From: Leeuwenhoekiella aestuarii | Lineage (GTDB): Bacteria; Bacteroidota; Bacteroidia; Flavobacteriales; Flavobacteriaceae | DNA length: 64,000 nt | Direction of reading: 5' to 3' | Assembly (NCBI RefSeq): GCF_004104055.1 | Contig: NZ_QOVJ01000001.1 | Coordinates: 806,001 to 870,000 of the forward strand | In this document: one piece after another, positions 9,101 through 15,759 of the stretch | Layout: the number at the start of each line of letters is the position of its first letter | How positions within the stretch are numbered: the first letter of the stretch is position 1 | Notes under the pieces: generated by a model | Database searches by the model: none | What the model was told of the DNA's origin: nothing | What the model saw: only the letters and a program-made list of their open reading frames with translations | Program-made: the position numbers and the translations under genes

Positions 9101-11692
9101 GGTAAAAGGGGCAAGATTTTTAGAAAATACATCAACCGAAAAATCACCGCCGCCTTCAAATACTTTTGTGAGAAAAGTAGCTTTTAACATTCCCGGTGCT
9201 TTTTTACTCAGGTCTATTTTCTCCGAAAACTTTATAAGTCCGGAGTTATCTAATGTTTTTTGATTGAGAATGGGTATTTCTACTTCATTAAAGCGTCTAA
9301 CCGGATCTGTAAATTGATAATTTTTAAAGTCTTTGAATGATGCCGTTGTGCTGCTCAACGTAGCAGTCATATCAATTTTGAGATTACGAGCAGGTGCTCC
9401 ATGAAGCCAAGTCGCTTGTGCTGTACCATTTATAGGAGTGTTAGCGCTTAAAAGATCCTGATTAAAATCAAGTTTTATCTTAAGTCGGTTAGGTTTAACC
9501 GTTGCAACCCGCAGCGTCTTACTAAATTTTACACCGCCTACAGTAATGGTCGCATTCCAGTTTCCGGTAGGATCTGTAGTGTTTGTAGAAATTGGAAAAT
9601 AGTAAAATCCGTTACTGCTCCCGCCGGTAACATTTTGATTGGTGAGTGTAGAGCTTAATAGACTGCGTTGTACGAGCTTTCCGCGGGCATCTGTAACTTC
9701 AAGTTTTACAGGATGTTCTTTAGGTAGAGGATTTGCTAAGTCATTAAGAACAAAACTGAGGTGTATAGTATCGCCTGGGCGATGGACGCCTCGCTCTGTA
9801 TAAATAAATCCTTTTAATCCTTTTTGCAGTTTGGCTCCACTGATATCAAAGTTACTTAACGATAATGCGTTACCGTCATCAAGCTTAGCATATGCAAAAT
9901 CGTTGCGTTGCTGGGCAATTGCAAAAGCTATGTTTTTAGAGCTTTTACAAGAAGCAAGACCGTTAAGGTCTGTTTTGATGCTTTTAATGAGTTGTTGCTG
10001 GTAATTGTAGAGTTTGATGTCTACACCCATTTCGGGCTTTGCGTTTAGTAAGTTTGTAGTGACAAAATCATAGGTGCCATTTTCACTTTTTTTAACGATG
10101 AGTCCCAGATCAGATCCTATAAGATTAGTCTGGGCAAAACGATCTTCGTTGTAATAAGCCGGATGGCACGGGTTGTCTTCTTCTTCCCAGTTGTAAACTC
10201 TATTTCTCCAAGAATACAATTCGTTATCCCAATAGCGTTCTTCACGCTGGTCTTGATCACTATCTGTACCGGTGTGGTAATACTCTTCATAAGATTCTTC
10301 AAGATAAGCCTCTTCTTTTGAGAGAGAAGTCTCTTCATTTTCATTAATGCAGGGGTAAAGACTGTAGTTTTGATCAAAGCTGAACTCAACACGGTACAAA
10401 GCTCCCGGATCAGCCTTAAACAATTCTGATAGATCAACGGCGTACGCTTTCCACAAGCCAGATTGCCCAACACTATTTTTGATAAGTGGTATGGTTTTTT
10501 TAGCAACTCTTCTTCCTACCCGTTTTAGATCATAGGTATCTGTACTGTTGAGATTGGCACTTTGCAGGTATTGAAGTATATTGTTTTGATACACTTTAAT
10601 AACACGGAGATCTACCGCAGAAAGGTTTACCGCTTCAAAGTAAATAGGTGTTTTCATAGAAGCCGGTAGGATATTTCCTTTAGAAATAAGGCGTACTTGG
10701 GGTTTAAGTTGTTGAAAAGATATGCTTTGTGTATAGGTTTGTTGTAAGCTGTATCCCGAAGCATTCTTGATTCCTTTATTTAAGGTTAAATCAATTTCGC
10801 CAGAAAGCGGCTGTCTTGGGTAAACGTTTAAGACATTCCCCTGCACTTCATAGCGTAAACCCGTTAAGCTATCCAGCTGTACCAGTCCATCAAAATTTTG
10901 AGACATTTCTAAAGGATCAGAAAAATTGATACTAATGGCAGTTTCGGGGCTCAAAGCACTTACGACATCAACTACAGTAAAATTAGATTGGCCGGGTATA
11001 TTGAGTGTACTTTGACCTTGTGTTCTACTTGCAATAGGTTCTCCGTCCCACGATATGCGTATCTGAGAATTTTCTTCTTTACGGTGAATACTGTCAACGG
11101 TAAAATTGAAGTAAGTTCCTTTTAATTCTTCTGTAGGCCAGTCTATATGAAGCTTATTGCCTTCCTGTTCTGCTTCTACCAACTGTTTTACCTGCTGTGC
11201 GGGAACCCAATCTGCTGTTTCTATTGAGCCGGTGAGATATTGCCATTCTTTATTATAAGACTGCAGATTACCCAGAGTAATTTTGAAATTAGGCGTAATG
11301 GTCTTAAACACGAAGGTGTAATTTTTATAATCGGGATCAACGTCTTCAAAAAATCTACTCAACTTCAGCGTTACGCTGTATTCCGTATCCGGGCGTAAAT
11401 TCTTTTCAGGTCTAAAGGTCAGCGTGGTACCATTTTCGATAAGAAGCGTTCCTTCGGTTTTTGGATTAATAATTAAATACTCTGAAGGAATTTCTTGTGA
11501 CAATTCAAACTGTGTGGTTTGTTGTGCAAGTTCCACACGTATAGGTTCTGTGATTGAAATATTACCAAAAGTGTTGAAAGAAATATACTCTTTAAACTTA
11601 AAAATATTGTCAGCATCAGGGTGTTTCCTGGTATTACAAGATTGAATAACCAGCAAAAAACACAGACTAAGAAGTACTTCAAATCTTCTCAT
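6116..11692 (-). CDS. Bacterial alpha-2-macroglobulin lipoprotein with intact thioester
   Basis: Giant periplasmic protease-trap family protein, about 1858 aa. The ATG at 11692 (MRRFEVLLSLCFLLVIQSC) gives a clean lipoprotein signal with Cys in the lipobox; a GTG eight codons upstream is the alternative. Many MG-type beta-sandwich domains fill the first ~1200 residues. The thioester motif YGCAEQ is present with Cys near residue 1419, followed by an alpha-helical toroid domain (about 1400-1650) with repeated Trp/Gly/Ala helices and a C-terminal receptor-like domain. Known family role: covalent trapping of attacking proteases, working with PBP1C. The acidic Glu/Tyr-rich insert around residues 460-520 is unusual but stays in frame. 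Probably co-transcribed with pbpC. Confidence 0.93.
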   Translation of the reverse strand: MRRFEVLLSLCFLLVIQSCNTRKHPDADNIFKFKEYISFNTFGNISITEPIRVELAQQTTQFELSQEIPSEYLIINPKTEGTLLIENGTTLTFRPEKNLRPDTEYSVTLKLSRFFEDVDPDYKNYTFVFKTITPNFKITLGNLQSYNKEWQYLTGSIETADWVPAQQVKQLVEAEQEGNKLHIDWPTEELKGTYFNFTVDSIHRKEENSQIRISWDGEPIASRTQGQSTLNIPGQSNFTVVDVVSALSPETAISINFSDPLEMSQNFDGLVQLDSLTGLRYEVQGNVLNVYPRQPLSGEIDLTLNKGIKNASGYSLQQTYTQSISFQQLKPQVRLISKGNILPASMKTPIYFEAVNLSAVDLRVIKVYQNNILQYLQSANLNSTDTYDLKRVGRRVAKKTIPLIKNSVGQSGLWKAYAVDLSELFKADPGALYRVEFSFDQNYSLYPCINENEETSLSKEEAYLEESYEEYYHTGTDSDQDQREERYWDNELYSWRNRVYNWEEEDNPCHPAYYNEDRFAQTNLIGSDLGLIVKKSENGTYDFVTTNLLNAKPEMGVDIKLYNYQQQLIKSIKTDLNGLASCKSSKNIAFAIAQQRNDFAYAKLDDGNALSLSNFDISGAKLQKGLKGFIYTERGVHRPGDTIHLSFVLNDLANPLPKEHPVKLEVTDARGKLVQRSLLSSTLTNQNVTGGSSNGFYYFPISTNTTDPTGNWNATITVGGVKFSKTLRVATVKPNRLKIKLDFNQDLLSANTPINGTAQATWLHGAPARNLKIDMTATLSSTTASFKDFKNYQFTDPVRRFNEVEIPILNQKTLDNSGLIKFSEKIDLSKKAPGMLKATFLTKVFEGGGDFSVDVFSKNLAPFTYFTGIKAPEAHEYDSYYTDEDVTFDLVSVNAEGKPSANRTLNVEIFKIEWRWWYSRGGDNLSRYENSSVYKPVQDFEVKTNNNGKAQATVNIPEKEGGRYLVRIIDKASGHATGLTTYFYRNWGNAPAGSSESAKMLIFKADKEHYKVGDEATITFPSEASGNALLSIENGTQVLSKQWVKTKAKETTVRIPITKEMAPNVYAHITLLQPHAQTLNDRPIRLYGVIPLLVEDPSTLLEPQLKMPEALKPEQDFTIKVSEASQKAMTYTVAVVDEGLLDLTRFNTPEIHKSFYAPQALGVKTFDIYDYVIGAYSGSVDNIYAIGGGDIAAGAKNRKADRFKPVVKFLGPFHLEAGKTATHKLHMPNYIGSVRTMIVAGNNETGAYGSVDQTTAVEKPLMVLASLPRKLAPQEKLTLPVTVFAMDKKVKQVSVRVKTSNSLKALNGSSKTINFNQPGEQIVNFEFEVTAAEVPQKFEITASGGGETASYSVEIDVENPNPISQKATYYTLDPNESFTIDYENFGIAGSNSATLELSTLPQIDFTKRLQYLISYPYGCAEQTTSSGFPQLFLDSLFDLDNNQQKEAQENIKATIARLGMLQNPSGGISYWPGERDSDAWATSYAGHFMLEAQKQGYTPPLTFLSNWLTYQKNAAKQWRNGATSYNSSLTQAYRLYTLALAGQPELAAMNRLRESGYLNNDSRWRLAAAYALAGKKQVAIDLAAMANFNFDTDRELQYTYGSVLRNKAMALETLVLLEDKRQQDLAKSIAKDLTASSWYSTQTTSYALLSLAKMLIANGGKAIAVTANTTSLKTEKGFIKMPLKVSENKNTIELKNTNDNTVYVSIIQQGKLPLGEELTEQNNLTIATEFLDGNNKKIAVDQLRQATAIKARITITNPTSNAVDNVALSQIFPSGWEIVNTSFTSLGGGTTGKARYKDIRDDRVYFYFDLKPKTTRTFKVDLNASYLGSYYLPGTQVEAMYDHDYFARTKGKWIKVQQ

Positions 11693-12238
11693 AAACCCTA
11701 AAATTTTATGAATCACTATTAAAACGGCATGATGTCGTAAAATACTTTTTTTATCATTCCTGAACTAGAAGAGAAAGCAACATTTTAAGAACAGCATCGA
11801 TCTAACGGTTTTAAAGATTAAATAGGTATTAAAACTACCAAGATAATTTTGTTTTAAATCCTTAGAGGTAAACAAGGATTAATTGATGAAAATTGGGAAG
11901 ACCAAGCGCTTTCAATTTTTATAAAAGTACTAGTAAAATCATTTAATTCTCTTTTGTCAATTTTTTAGTCTTACAAATCGTCTTAAAATGCCGTTAAGCG
12001 GTATTAAAACCTCAAAATAATCGATGAAATACACAATTTGCTAAATTTTAAATAATTCGTCTAAATGTATTTAAACGACAAAATGCATTTTATGCTCGTT
12101 GAAATATGTTAAAATTCAATGTAATTATGTTAAAAAACTCTTCAAAATCGACGAAATACACAAAATAACAGTTTAAGTGTTGTAGGAATGAAATATCCTA
12201 CCTATGTTTGTATCAACATAACTCATAAACCCCAAATC
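11693..12238. other. Long AT-rich intergenic region between divergent genes, with a direct repeat
   Basis: 546 bp without a credible gene. It must hold the promoters of the macroglobulin operon (leftward) and the CAP-domain lipoprotein (rightward). An imperfect direct repeat is visible: TCGATGAAATACACAA (12021-12036) and TCGACGAAATACACAA (12148-12163), 15/16 identical, both preceded by CAAAA-rich sequence. Several TTTAAAC/TTAAAAC-like words lie between them. No clear TAnnTTTG box was assigned. Confidence 0.5.
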
Positions 12239-12736
12239 ATGAGAACTTTTACTACCACTTTGATGGCGTTAACTTTCGCCGTATTCTTAACTAGCTGCTC
12301 ACAAGATGAGGAGCTAATGCAAACTGAAGAAGCAACCTTAGAATTATCTGCAGACCTTACTGTTGAAGAGACTTTTGCAAAAGAAATTCTTGCAGAAGTT
12401 AATGTGTATCGTGCCAGCATAGGCCTTACAGAGCTTCGGGCGAATTCAGATTCTAAAGTTAAAGCTACTGAGCATACCAAGTATATGGCTACTAAGGGTA
12501 AAATTAGTCATGATTATTTTCTAGAAAGATCAGACTATCTTAAAGCAAAAGGCGCAGGTCGCGTTAGCGAGAATGTAGCATATGGCTATCGTAGCGCTGC
12601 AGAAGTAGTTTCTGCCTGGTTAAAGAGCGAAGGACATAAAGAAGCTATTGAAGGAAATTTCACACATAGTGGTATTTCAGTGGTAAAAGATGAACGTGGA
12701 ATTGCATTCTTTACGCAAATCTTTATTACAAAGTAA
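12239..12736 (+). CDS. CAP-domain (SCP/PR-1-like) lipoprotein
   Basis: 165-aa exported protein. I chose the ATG at 12239 (MRTFTTTLMALTFAVFLTSC), which gives a standard lipoprotein signal; an in-frame ATG 17 codons upstream adds a non-signal-like extension. The mature part is a bacterial CAP domain: EVNVYRASIGLTELRANSDS, a central H-x-x-Y-M segment, ISHDYF with a candidate metal-binding His, SENVAYGY, AWLKSEGHKEAIEGNFTHSG and a terminal FFTQIF strand. Family function in bacteria is mostly unknown; proposed roles include lipid or ligand binding at the cell surface. It stands alone on the plus strand behind a long regulatory region. Confidence 0.85.
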   Translation: MRTFTTTLMALTFAVFLTSCSQDEELMQTEEATLELSADLTVEETFAKEILAEVNVYRASIGLTELRANSDSKVKATEHTKYMATKGKISHDYFLERSDYLKAKGAGRVSENVAYGYRSAAEVVSAWLKSEGHKEAIEGNFTHSGISVVKDERGIAFFTQIFITK

Positions 12737-12898
12737 AAACCCCAAATCCTTTCTGATTTACCCCCAAAATCATAGTTGATTACAAGTTCATTTACAATTT
12801 TTTAAAATCCCTCATAACCCAGCAAGGTTACAAGCCAATTACAATATTCAACATATCACAAAATAGACAGCTTTAAGTTGGTTTTGTTATGTTAGATG

Positions 12899-13002
12899 CA
12901 GCAGGCGGGGGCCTGCTGTTTCGCTTTTACCCACAGTTTGTGGGGATCAATTTTATGAAAGTCCCTTTAAGGTCTCATGACTTTAAGGGACTTTTTCTTT
13001 TT
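12899..13002 (+). ncRNA. Three tandem hairpins ending in a T-run: candidate small RNA or structured 3' region
   Basis: Three hairpins follow each other. (1) CAGCAGGC-GGGG-GCCTGCTG at 12899-12918, an 8-bp perfect stem. (2) CCCACA-GTT-TGTGGG at 12930-12944. (3) A 12-of-13-pair stem at 12958-12970/12982-12994, followed directly by TTTTTCTTTTTT, i.e. an intrinsic terminator reading rightward. The nearest plus-strand gene ends 160 bp upstream, which is far for an ordinary terminator. The segment could be an independent small RNA or a long structured 3' UTR of the CAP gene. No strong promoter was found; a weak TATGTTAG at 12888-12895 is the only candidate. Confidence 0.4.
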
Positions 13003-13010
13003 TATGCTAA

Positions 13011-13319
13011 TCAGGATTTAGTGAAATGGTATTCACGCTCTACTTTGCAAACCCTAACGCTGTATTCAGCATACCATTGATGTTTGCCCAGATGTTGTGC
13101 TTTTAGATGCTCGAGATTGTTTTTCCAGTTGAGAAGATCTGCTTCGGTTTGCCAGTAGGAGATGGTGATACCTACTTCGCTTCGGGCGTGGTCTATACCT
13201 AAATAACCCGGTTGCAACTTGGCCAAATGCTCCATCTGTGCTGCCATCTCGCTGTAACCTGTAGTGTTTTCGTTTTGCGTAGAAGTAAAAATGACTGCGT
13301 AGTAAGGTAAAGATTTCAA
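13011..13319 (-). CDS. Antibiotic biosynthesis monooxygenase (ABM) domain protein
   Basis: 102-aa single-domain protein of the ferredoxin-like ABM fold. Typical features are the first strand YYAVIFTST, the helix GYSEMAAQMEHLAKLQPGYLG, the strand VGITISYWQTEADLLNWKNN and a C-terminal EYSVRVCKVEREY strand. Such proteins are small cofactor-free monooxygenases or haem/quinone-handling proteins; the substrate is unknown. The start appears to be TTG at 13319, since the first strand begins immediately and no upstream in-frame ATG fits. It lies 14 bp after the preceding minus-strand gene, so it may be the last gene of that short operon. Confidence 0.75.
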   Translation of the reverse strand: MKSLPYYAVIFTSTQNENTTGYSEMAAQMEHLAKLQPGYLGIDHARSEVGITISYWQTEADLLNWKNNLEHLKAQHLGKHQWYAEYSVRVCKVEREYHFTKS

Positions 13320-13333
13320 AGCTTGGTTTTTGG

Positions 13334-13801
13334 TTATATAAAAAAGTTAAATTTCTTATTTCTTGGAAATCCGTTATAATAAGTGACCTCAATCTCAAAA
13401 GCTGATGCTTCTTTTGCACGCCTAAAACTATTCCAGTTTAAAGAATCAAGTATTCGATCTGATTCTGACAATACTAATGAGTCGAGCTCTGATAAACTCT
13501 TGCGGTATTTTGATGAGTCGTTTTCTTCCTTAAAAGGACCATAATATAATGTGTAAGTCAATTCTTTATTGGCTCTTTCGCGCTTGGCAGTTTCCTTTGC
13601 ATTAATTCTATACTGGGTAGAATTATCAACGTTTACTAAAATCCTTTTTTCATTGAGATTTTTTTGCGTGTAAAATTTTACAACCCCAAAATCGGTGCGC
13701 TCTTTTAGAACTAATTCTTTGCCAGTCGAGCAAGAAATAAGAAAGAAAGCTGCTGCATAGTAAGTTAGAAAACTTCCGGAGCTAAATATATTAGTCTTCA
13801 T
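13334..13801 (-). CDS. Hypothetical lipoprotein
   Basis: I do not recognise a family. The ATG at 13801 gives MKTNIFSSGSFLTYYAAAF followed by FLISC, a lipoprotein signal, so the mature protein is probably membrane-anchored in the periplasm. The rest (about 130 residues) is charged, with Lys/Glu-rich stretches and an aromatic C-terminus ending in FNFFI. The start overlaps the 3' end of the isoaspartyl peptidase gene by 11 bp, indicating translational coupling. A slightly longer reading from 13819 is possible. Confidence 0.6.
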   Translation of the reverse strand: MKTNIFSSGSFLTYYAAAFFLISCSTGKELVLKERTDFGVVKFYTQKNLNEKRILVNVDNSTQYRINAKETAKRERANKELTYTLYYGPFKEENDSSKYRKSLSELDSLVLSESDRILDSLNWNSFRRAKEASAFEIEVTYYNGFPRNKKFNFFI

Positions 13802-14849
13802 TCTCCCCATAAATTCCAAGGGTTAACTCCCCCTGATCGTTCATATACGCGCGGTACATTCCTTCAGTATTAAATTCCATGGATGGGTTGCCATAGTGAT
13901 CTAAAGCGACGATACCACCGGTTCCGCCCAGTTTGGTCAGTTTTTCCTGAATAACATTATGCGTGGCGTCTTTCAGGCTTTTTCCGGCATATTCCATCTG
14001 AGCACTGATGTCGTAAGCAACCTGCCCGCGGATGAAATACTCCCCCCAACCGGTTGAAGAAACACCACAAGTGGCGTTATTGGCATAGGTTCCACTTCCT
14101 ATAATGGGTGAATCACCAATACGGTTATAGCGCTTGTTAGTCATTCCGCCTGTAGAAGTACCGGCAGCGAGGTTTCCGTTTTTGTCCAGAGCAACACAAC
14201 CTACCGTACCAAACTTTTCATCTTTGATAAACGGATCAATAAAGGTCGAAGCTGCAGTTATTGAGTCATTTTTCTCACGTTCCAGAATGCGTTGTAAGGC
14301 GTCATAGCGGTTTTGAGTAAAGAAATAGGAAGGATCTACCAGCTCAATTCCCTTTTCGGCAGCAAACGTTTCGGCACCCTTCCCGCTTAATAATACATGT
14401 TCTGAGTTGGTCATTACCTCGTAAGCCAGATTAATAGGGTTTTTTACATTTGTGACTCCTGCAATGGCTCCGGCATTAAGTGTAGCGCCATCCATAATAG
14501 AAGCATCGAGTTCGTTTACGCCCTCGTGATTAAAAACTGCTCCTTTTGCAGAATTGAACAATGGAGAATCTTCCATAATATTTATAGTGCGCTGTACCGC
14601 CTCCAGACTGGTCCCTCCATTTTTTAGAATCTCATATCCTGTTTTAATGGCTTCACTAAGCTTTGCTTTGTAAGCAGCTTCTAGCGAATCGGTCATATTT
14701 TCTTTTAGGATGGTTCCTGCACCGCCGTGAATAATTATAGCAAAATCCTGTTGTTCAGGTGCGTTATGTGCTGTTTTGATCTCGGTGTTTTCCTGCTTGC
14801 AGGCTACCATAAAAACGAGGAGTAGAAAAAGGAGTAAAAGATTCTTCAT
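13791..14849 (-). CDS. Isoaspartyl peptidase / L-asparaginase, Ntn-hydrolase type, exported
   Basis: Hydrolyses beta-aspartyl dipeptides and possibly asparagine. 352 aa with an N-terminal lipoprotein-type signal (MKNLLLLFLLLVFMVAC). The plant-type asparaginase fold is evident from IIHGGAGTI near the N-terminus and the autocleavage site GTVGCVALD, where the Thr becomes the N-terminal nucleophile of the beta chain. Downstream are GTSTGGMTNKRYNRIGDSP and GSGTYANN, which line the active site. Length matches periplasmic homologues. It heads a minus-strand group with the hypothetical lipoprotein and possibly the ABM protein; it is divergent from the dioxygenase gene. Confidence 0.92.
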   Translation of the reverse strand: MKNLLLLFLLLVFMVACKQENTEIKTAHNAPEQQDFAIIIHGGAGTILKENMTDSLEAAYKAKLSEAIKTGYEILKNGGTSLEAVQRTINIMEDSPLFNSAKGAVFNHEGVNELDASIMDGATLNAGAIAGVTNVKNPINLAYEVMTNSEHVLLSGKGAETFAAEKGIELVDPSYFFTQNRYDALQRILEREKNDSITAASTFIDPFIKDEKFGTVGCVALDKNGNLAAGTSTGGMTNKRYNRIGDSPIIGSGTYANNATCGVSSTGWGEYFIRGQVAYDISAQMEYAGKSLKDATHNVIQEKLTKLGGTGGIVALDHYGNPSMEFNTEGMYRAYMNDQGELTLGIYGENED

Positions 14850-14992
14850 AGTTTGATTTTTATAGCTTCTAAAATACGGAAAAAGCAGGGTTAATGCTTC
14901 TAATCGTTTTATTTCTAAAACAGCATTGCACGATAAGCCTTTATTTTTTAACCGTAATTAATATTGTAATTTTAGCTGTAAACAAAAGAAGT

Positions 14993-15526
14993 ATGTCAAT
15001 TGCAAAACCCTTTAATCTAACCCAATGGGTGGAAGAAAACCGGGAATTACTCAAGCCGCCGGTAGGAAATAAAAACCTGTACAAAGATGCCGATGATTAT
15101 ATCGTGATGGCTGTTGCCGGACCCAACGCCCGTAAAGATTATCATTATAATGAGACCGAAGAATTGTTTTACCAGCTTGAAGGTGAGATTGAAGTACACA
15201 TACAGGAAGATGGCAAAAAACGCACGATGAAATTAGGGCCGGGCGATATGTACCTGCATCCTGCAAAAGTGCCGCATTCTCCGGTGCGTAAGCCGGGCTC
15301 GATAGGTCTTGTAGTTGAGCGAAAACGCGCTGACCTGGAAGGCAAAGACGGTTTGTTATGGTTTTGCGACAACTGCAATCATAAATTATATGAAGTTTAT
15401 TTTCCTCTAAACGATATCGAAAAAGACTTCTTAAAGCATTTTAAAGAATTTTACGGAAGCAAAGAGTTGCGTACCTGCGACAATTGCGGGACGGTGATGG
15501 AAGCCGATCCGCGTTTTACGGAATAA
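14993..15526 (+). CDS. haaO: 3-hydroxyanthranilate 3,4-dioxygenase
   Basis: Cupin iron dioxygenase that opens the ring of 3-hydroxyanthranilate in the kynurenine/tryptophan route toward quinolinate. I chose the ATG at 14993 (MSIAKPFNLTQWVEEN), giving 177 aa, the family length; a longer reading from 14894 adds an unrelated hydrophobic stretch. Visible features: NARKDYHYNETEELFYQLEG with His and Glu iron ligands, HPAKVPHSP with the third His, and a C-terminal rubredoxin-like site with two CxxC pairs (CDNC and CDNC), as in bacterial enzymes. A strong terminator follows at once. No other kynurenine-pathway gene is visible in the window. Confidence 0.93.
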   Translation: MSIAKPFNLTQWVEENRELLKPPVGNKNLYKDADDYIVMAVAGPNARKDYHYNETEELFYQLEGEIEVHIQEDGKKRTMKLGPGDMYLHPAKVPHSPVRKPGSIGLVVERKRADLEGKDGLLWFCDNCNHKLYEVYFPLNDIEKDFLKHFKEFYGSKELRTCDNCGTVMEADPRFTE

Positions 15527-15544
15527 GCTTTTAATTCTGAAAAG

Positions 15545-15574
15545 AAAAAGTGCGCTACACGGCGCACTTTTTTT
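15545..15574 (+). terminator. Intrinsic terminator after haaO
   Basis: Perfect 11-bp stem AAAAAGTGCGC / GCGCACTTTTT with a 6-nt loop, followed by a T-run. It lies 19 bp after the stop codon. Confidence 0.9.
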
Positions 15575-15680
15575 GGCACCGCCAAACGGGTTTAATACTC
15601 CCGAGGCTTGCATCGAAATTAAAATTGTTTCTAACGCATGCCTTGTGTGCTTACCTCAAGGTATTTTATTGCGAATATGC
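15573..15680 (+). repeat. Dispersed ~105-bp repeat, copy A
   Basis: Starts with TTGGCACCGCCAAA and ends near GGTATTTTATTGCGAATATGC. It aligns over its whole length, with small gaps, to 43581-43687. Shared words include GGTTTAATAC, GTTTCTAAC and GTATTTTATT. Like copy B it begins at the last T of an intrinsic terminator and is in the same orientation relative to the upstream gene. It contains no open reading frame. Confidence 0.75.
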
Positions 15681-15759
15681 TAAATAACGCTTTAAAACCC
15701 TTTTTGAATTTATTAACTTCGGAAGGTTTAAAATATAATTCTAAGAAAAATACAATATA

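Noticed and set aside
12889-13080. A 63-codon frame over the three hairpins
   Set aside because: It crosses the hairpins and the terminator and runs into the opposite-strand ABM gene; no protein-like features.
13066-13419. A 117-codon minus-strand frame overlapping the ABM gene
   Set aside because: The ABM frame carries the domain pattern; this one is basic, unstructured and overlaps two supported genes.
15573-15595. TTGGCACC as a sigma-54 promoter
   Set aside because: No -12 TTGC-like element at the proper distance; it is the start of a dispersed repeat behind a terminator.
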